Origin: Bacillus sp. JCM 19058
GTDB taxonomy: Bacteria; Bacillota; Bacilli; Bacillales_H; Bacillaceae_D
DNA length: 64,000 nt
Direction of reading: 5' to 3'
Assembly: GCA_001310555.1 (NCBI GenBank)
Contig: BAXO01000020.1
Location: 3,356-67,355, forward strand
The notes below the pieces were generated by a model, which was given only the letters and a program-made list of their open reading frames with translations, made no database searches and was not told the origin of the DNA. Positions 63,701 through 64,000 of the stretch are shown here, in pieces. Numbering within the stretch: position 1 is the first letter of the stretch; each line of letters begins with the position of its first letter. The translations under genes and the position numbers were made by a program.

Positions 63701-64000
63701 CCTTCAAAAGAGTAGAAGTTATTAACATATTTCGTCCCAATTAAATTCCAATAAATCTTATTTCCAATTGAAATCTTATTTATGTTAAATGTGCCTGAAC
63801 CTTTAACCCTTAACGCTAATCTAAAAGATTCTACAGAGTTAGGAATTGTTATCAATCCACCTCCATCTTCTATTTTGAATTGGCATGTCATTAACTTTTT
63901 ATTTTTTTGATATAGAATTATTAACAACTCTACTGAAAGATTACTGCTTTTCTCTCCTAAAAAGTTAACTTGTATTTCTTTCTCCATTAATTCATTAATA
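60738..64000 (-). CDS. Giant multidomain glycosyltransferase, partial at window edge (several frameshifts)
   Basis: At least about 1085 residues, open to the right edge. The N-terminal part holds two or three related beta-sandwich modules (each with a gsg-F-x-I-x-I-I-yW pattern: GSGTFNINKISIGNKIYW, GIGSFSISNISINNIGYW, GKGNFKVNNITIN), each followed by a strand-rich segment starting ...SYKENNNSFNLLP. Then a DUF3880-like/CgeB-type GT-B region: VMVESAWNGNGGEWN, GYYGEENMSSL, KACFAGSYYKLHKERC, NSPTMFSRRVFEGLACGTPIVS, and a final helical/GT-like part. T7 at 63468-63474, 62172-62178 and 61259-61265 are one too long, one base is missing near 62433, and A8 at 60846-60853 is off. The glycan built is unknown. 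Confidence 0.7.

Noticed and set aside
913..63987. Widespread pseudogenisation of motility, competence and wall genes.
   Set aside because: The lesions are almost only single-base, mostly in A/T runs; there are no large deletions, insertion sequences or missense decay, and catalytic residues are kept. Essential genes are hit equally.

Overview
The window reads as the chromosome of a motile, competence-gene-bearing Bacillaceae (Bacillus/Alkalihalobacillus-like). The evidence is the B. subtilis-type gene order comFA-comFC-yvyF-flgM-flgN-flgK-flgL-yviE-fliW-csrA-hag ... flaG-fliD-fliS-fliT, next to degS-degU-degV, yvyE, lytR and tagO, plus sigma-D type flagellar promoters, TTG/GTG starts with strong Shine-Dalgarno sites, and a short 274-residue flagellin. 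Almost everything is on the minus strand. I see no tRNA, rRNA, insertion sequence or CRISPR.

Sequence quality governs every call. Most long genes are interrupted by single-base indels. More than fifty are one extra base in an A or T run now 7 or 8 long, and about thirty behave as one missing base. Undoing them gives single proteins of normal family length (TagO 358, FliS 133, Hag 274, FlgM 85 residues). I therefore annotate whole genes across these breaks and name the break sites. The simplest reading is uncorrected sequencing error, not gene decay.

Layout. 1-2060: cold-shock gene and a broken lipoprotein gene. 2095-5519: fliT-fliS-fliD-flaG behind a sigma-D promoter. 5811-8971: a foreign-looking sugar module (DUF6807 protein, TIM-barrel isomerase, AraC regulator) that splits the flagellar region. 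9182-20131: hag with a sigma-D promoter and CsrA-binding leader, an orphan LuxR-type regulator, csrA-fliW, an inserted IolS-like aldo/keto reductase, yviE-flgL-flgK-flgN-flgM-yvyF and comFC-comFA. 20153-26665: a wall-anchored SGNH hydrolase, degV, degU-degS, yvyE. 26741-33875: pyroglutamyl peptidase, a five-gene oligopeptide ABC importer, an Lrp-type regulator.

34616-64000 is a cell-surface polymer region. LytR and TagO attach and initiate wall teichoic acid. A Wzy/Wzx-type set (TuaG-like glycosyltransferase, polymerase, flippase, WbaP/TuaA-like initiating transferase) builds a second polymer. TagD and two CDP-glycerol glycerophosphotransferases (one fused to a GT2 domain) make poly(glycerol phosphate). 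Two separate ABC exporter pairs, a UDP-ManNAc dehydrogenase-like enzyme, several glycosyltransferases including a giant one running off the right edge, and a 1001-residue repeat-bearing glucosaminidase complete the region. The flagellar part carries the FliW-CsrA-Hag homeostasis circuit and the FlgM/sigma-D checkpoint; the right half is a wall/capsule factory.
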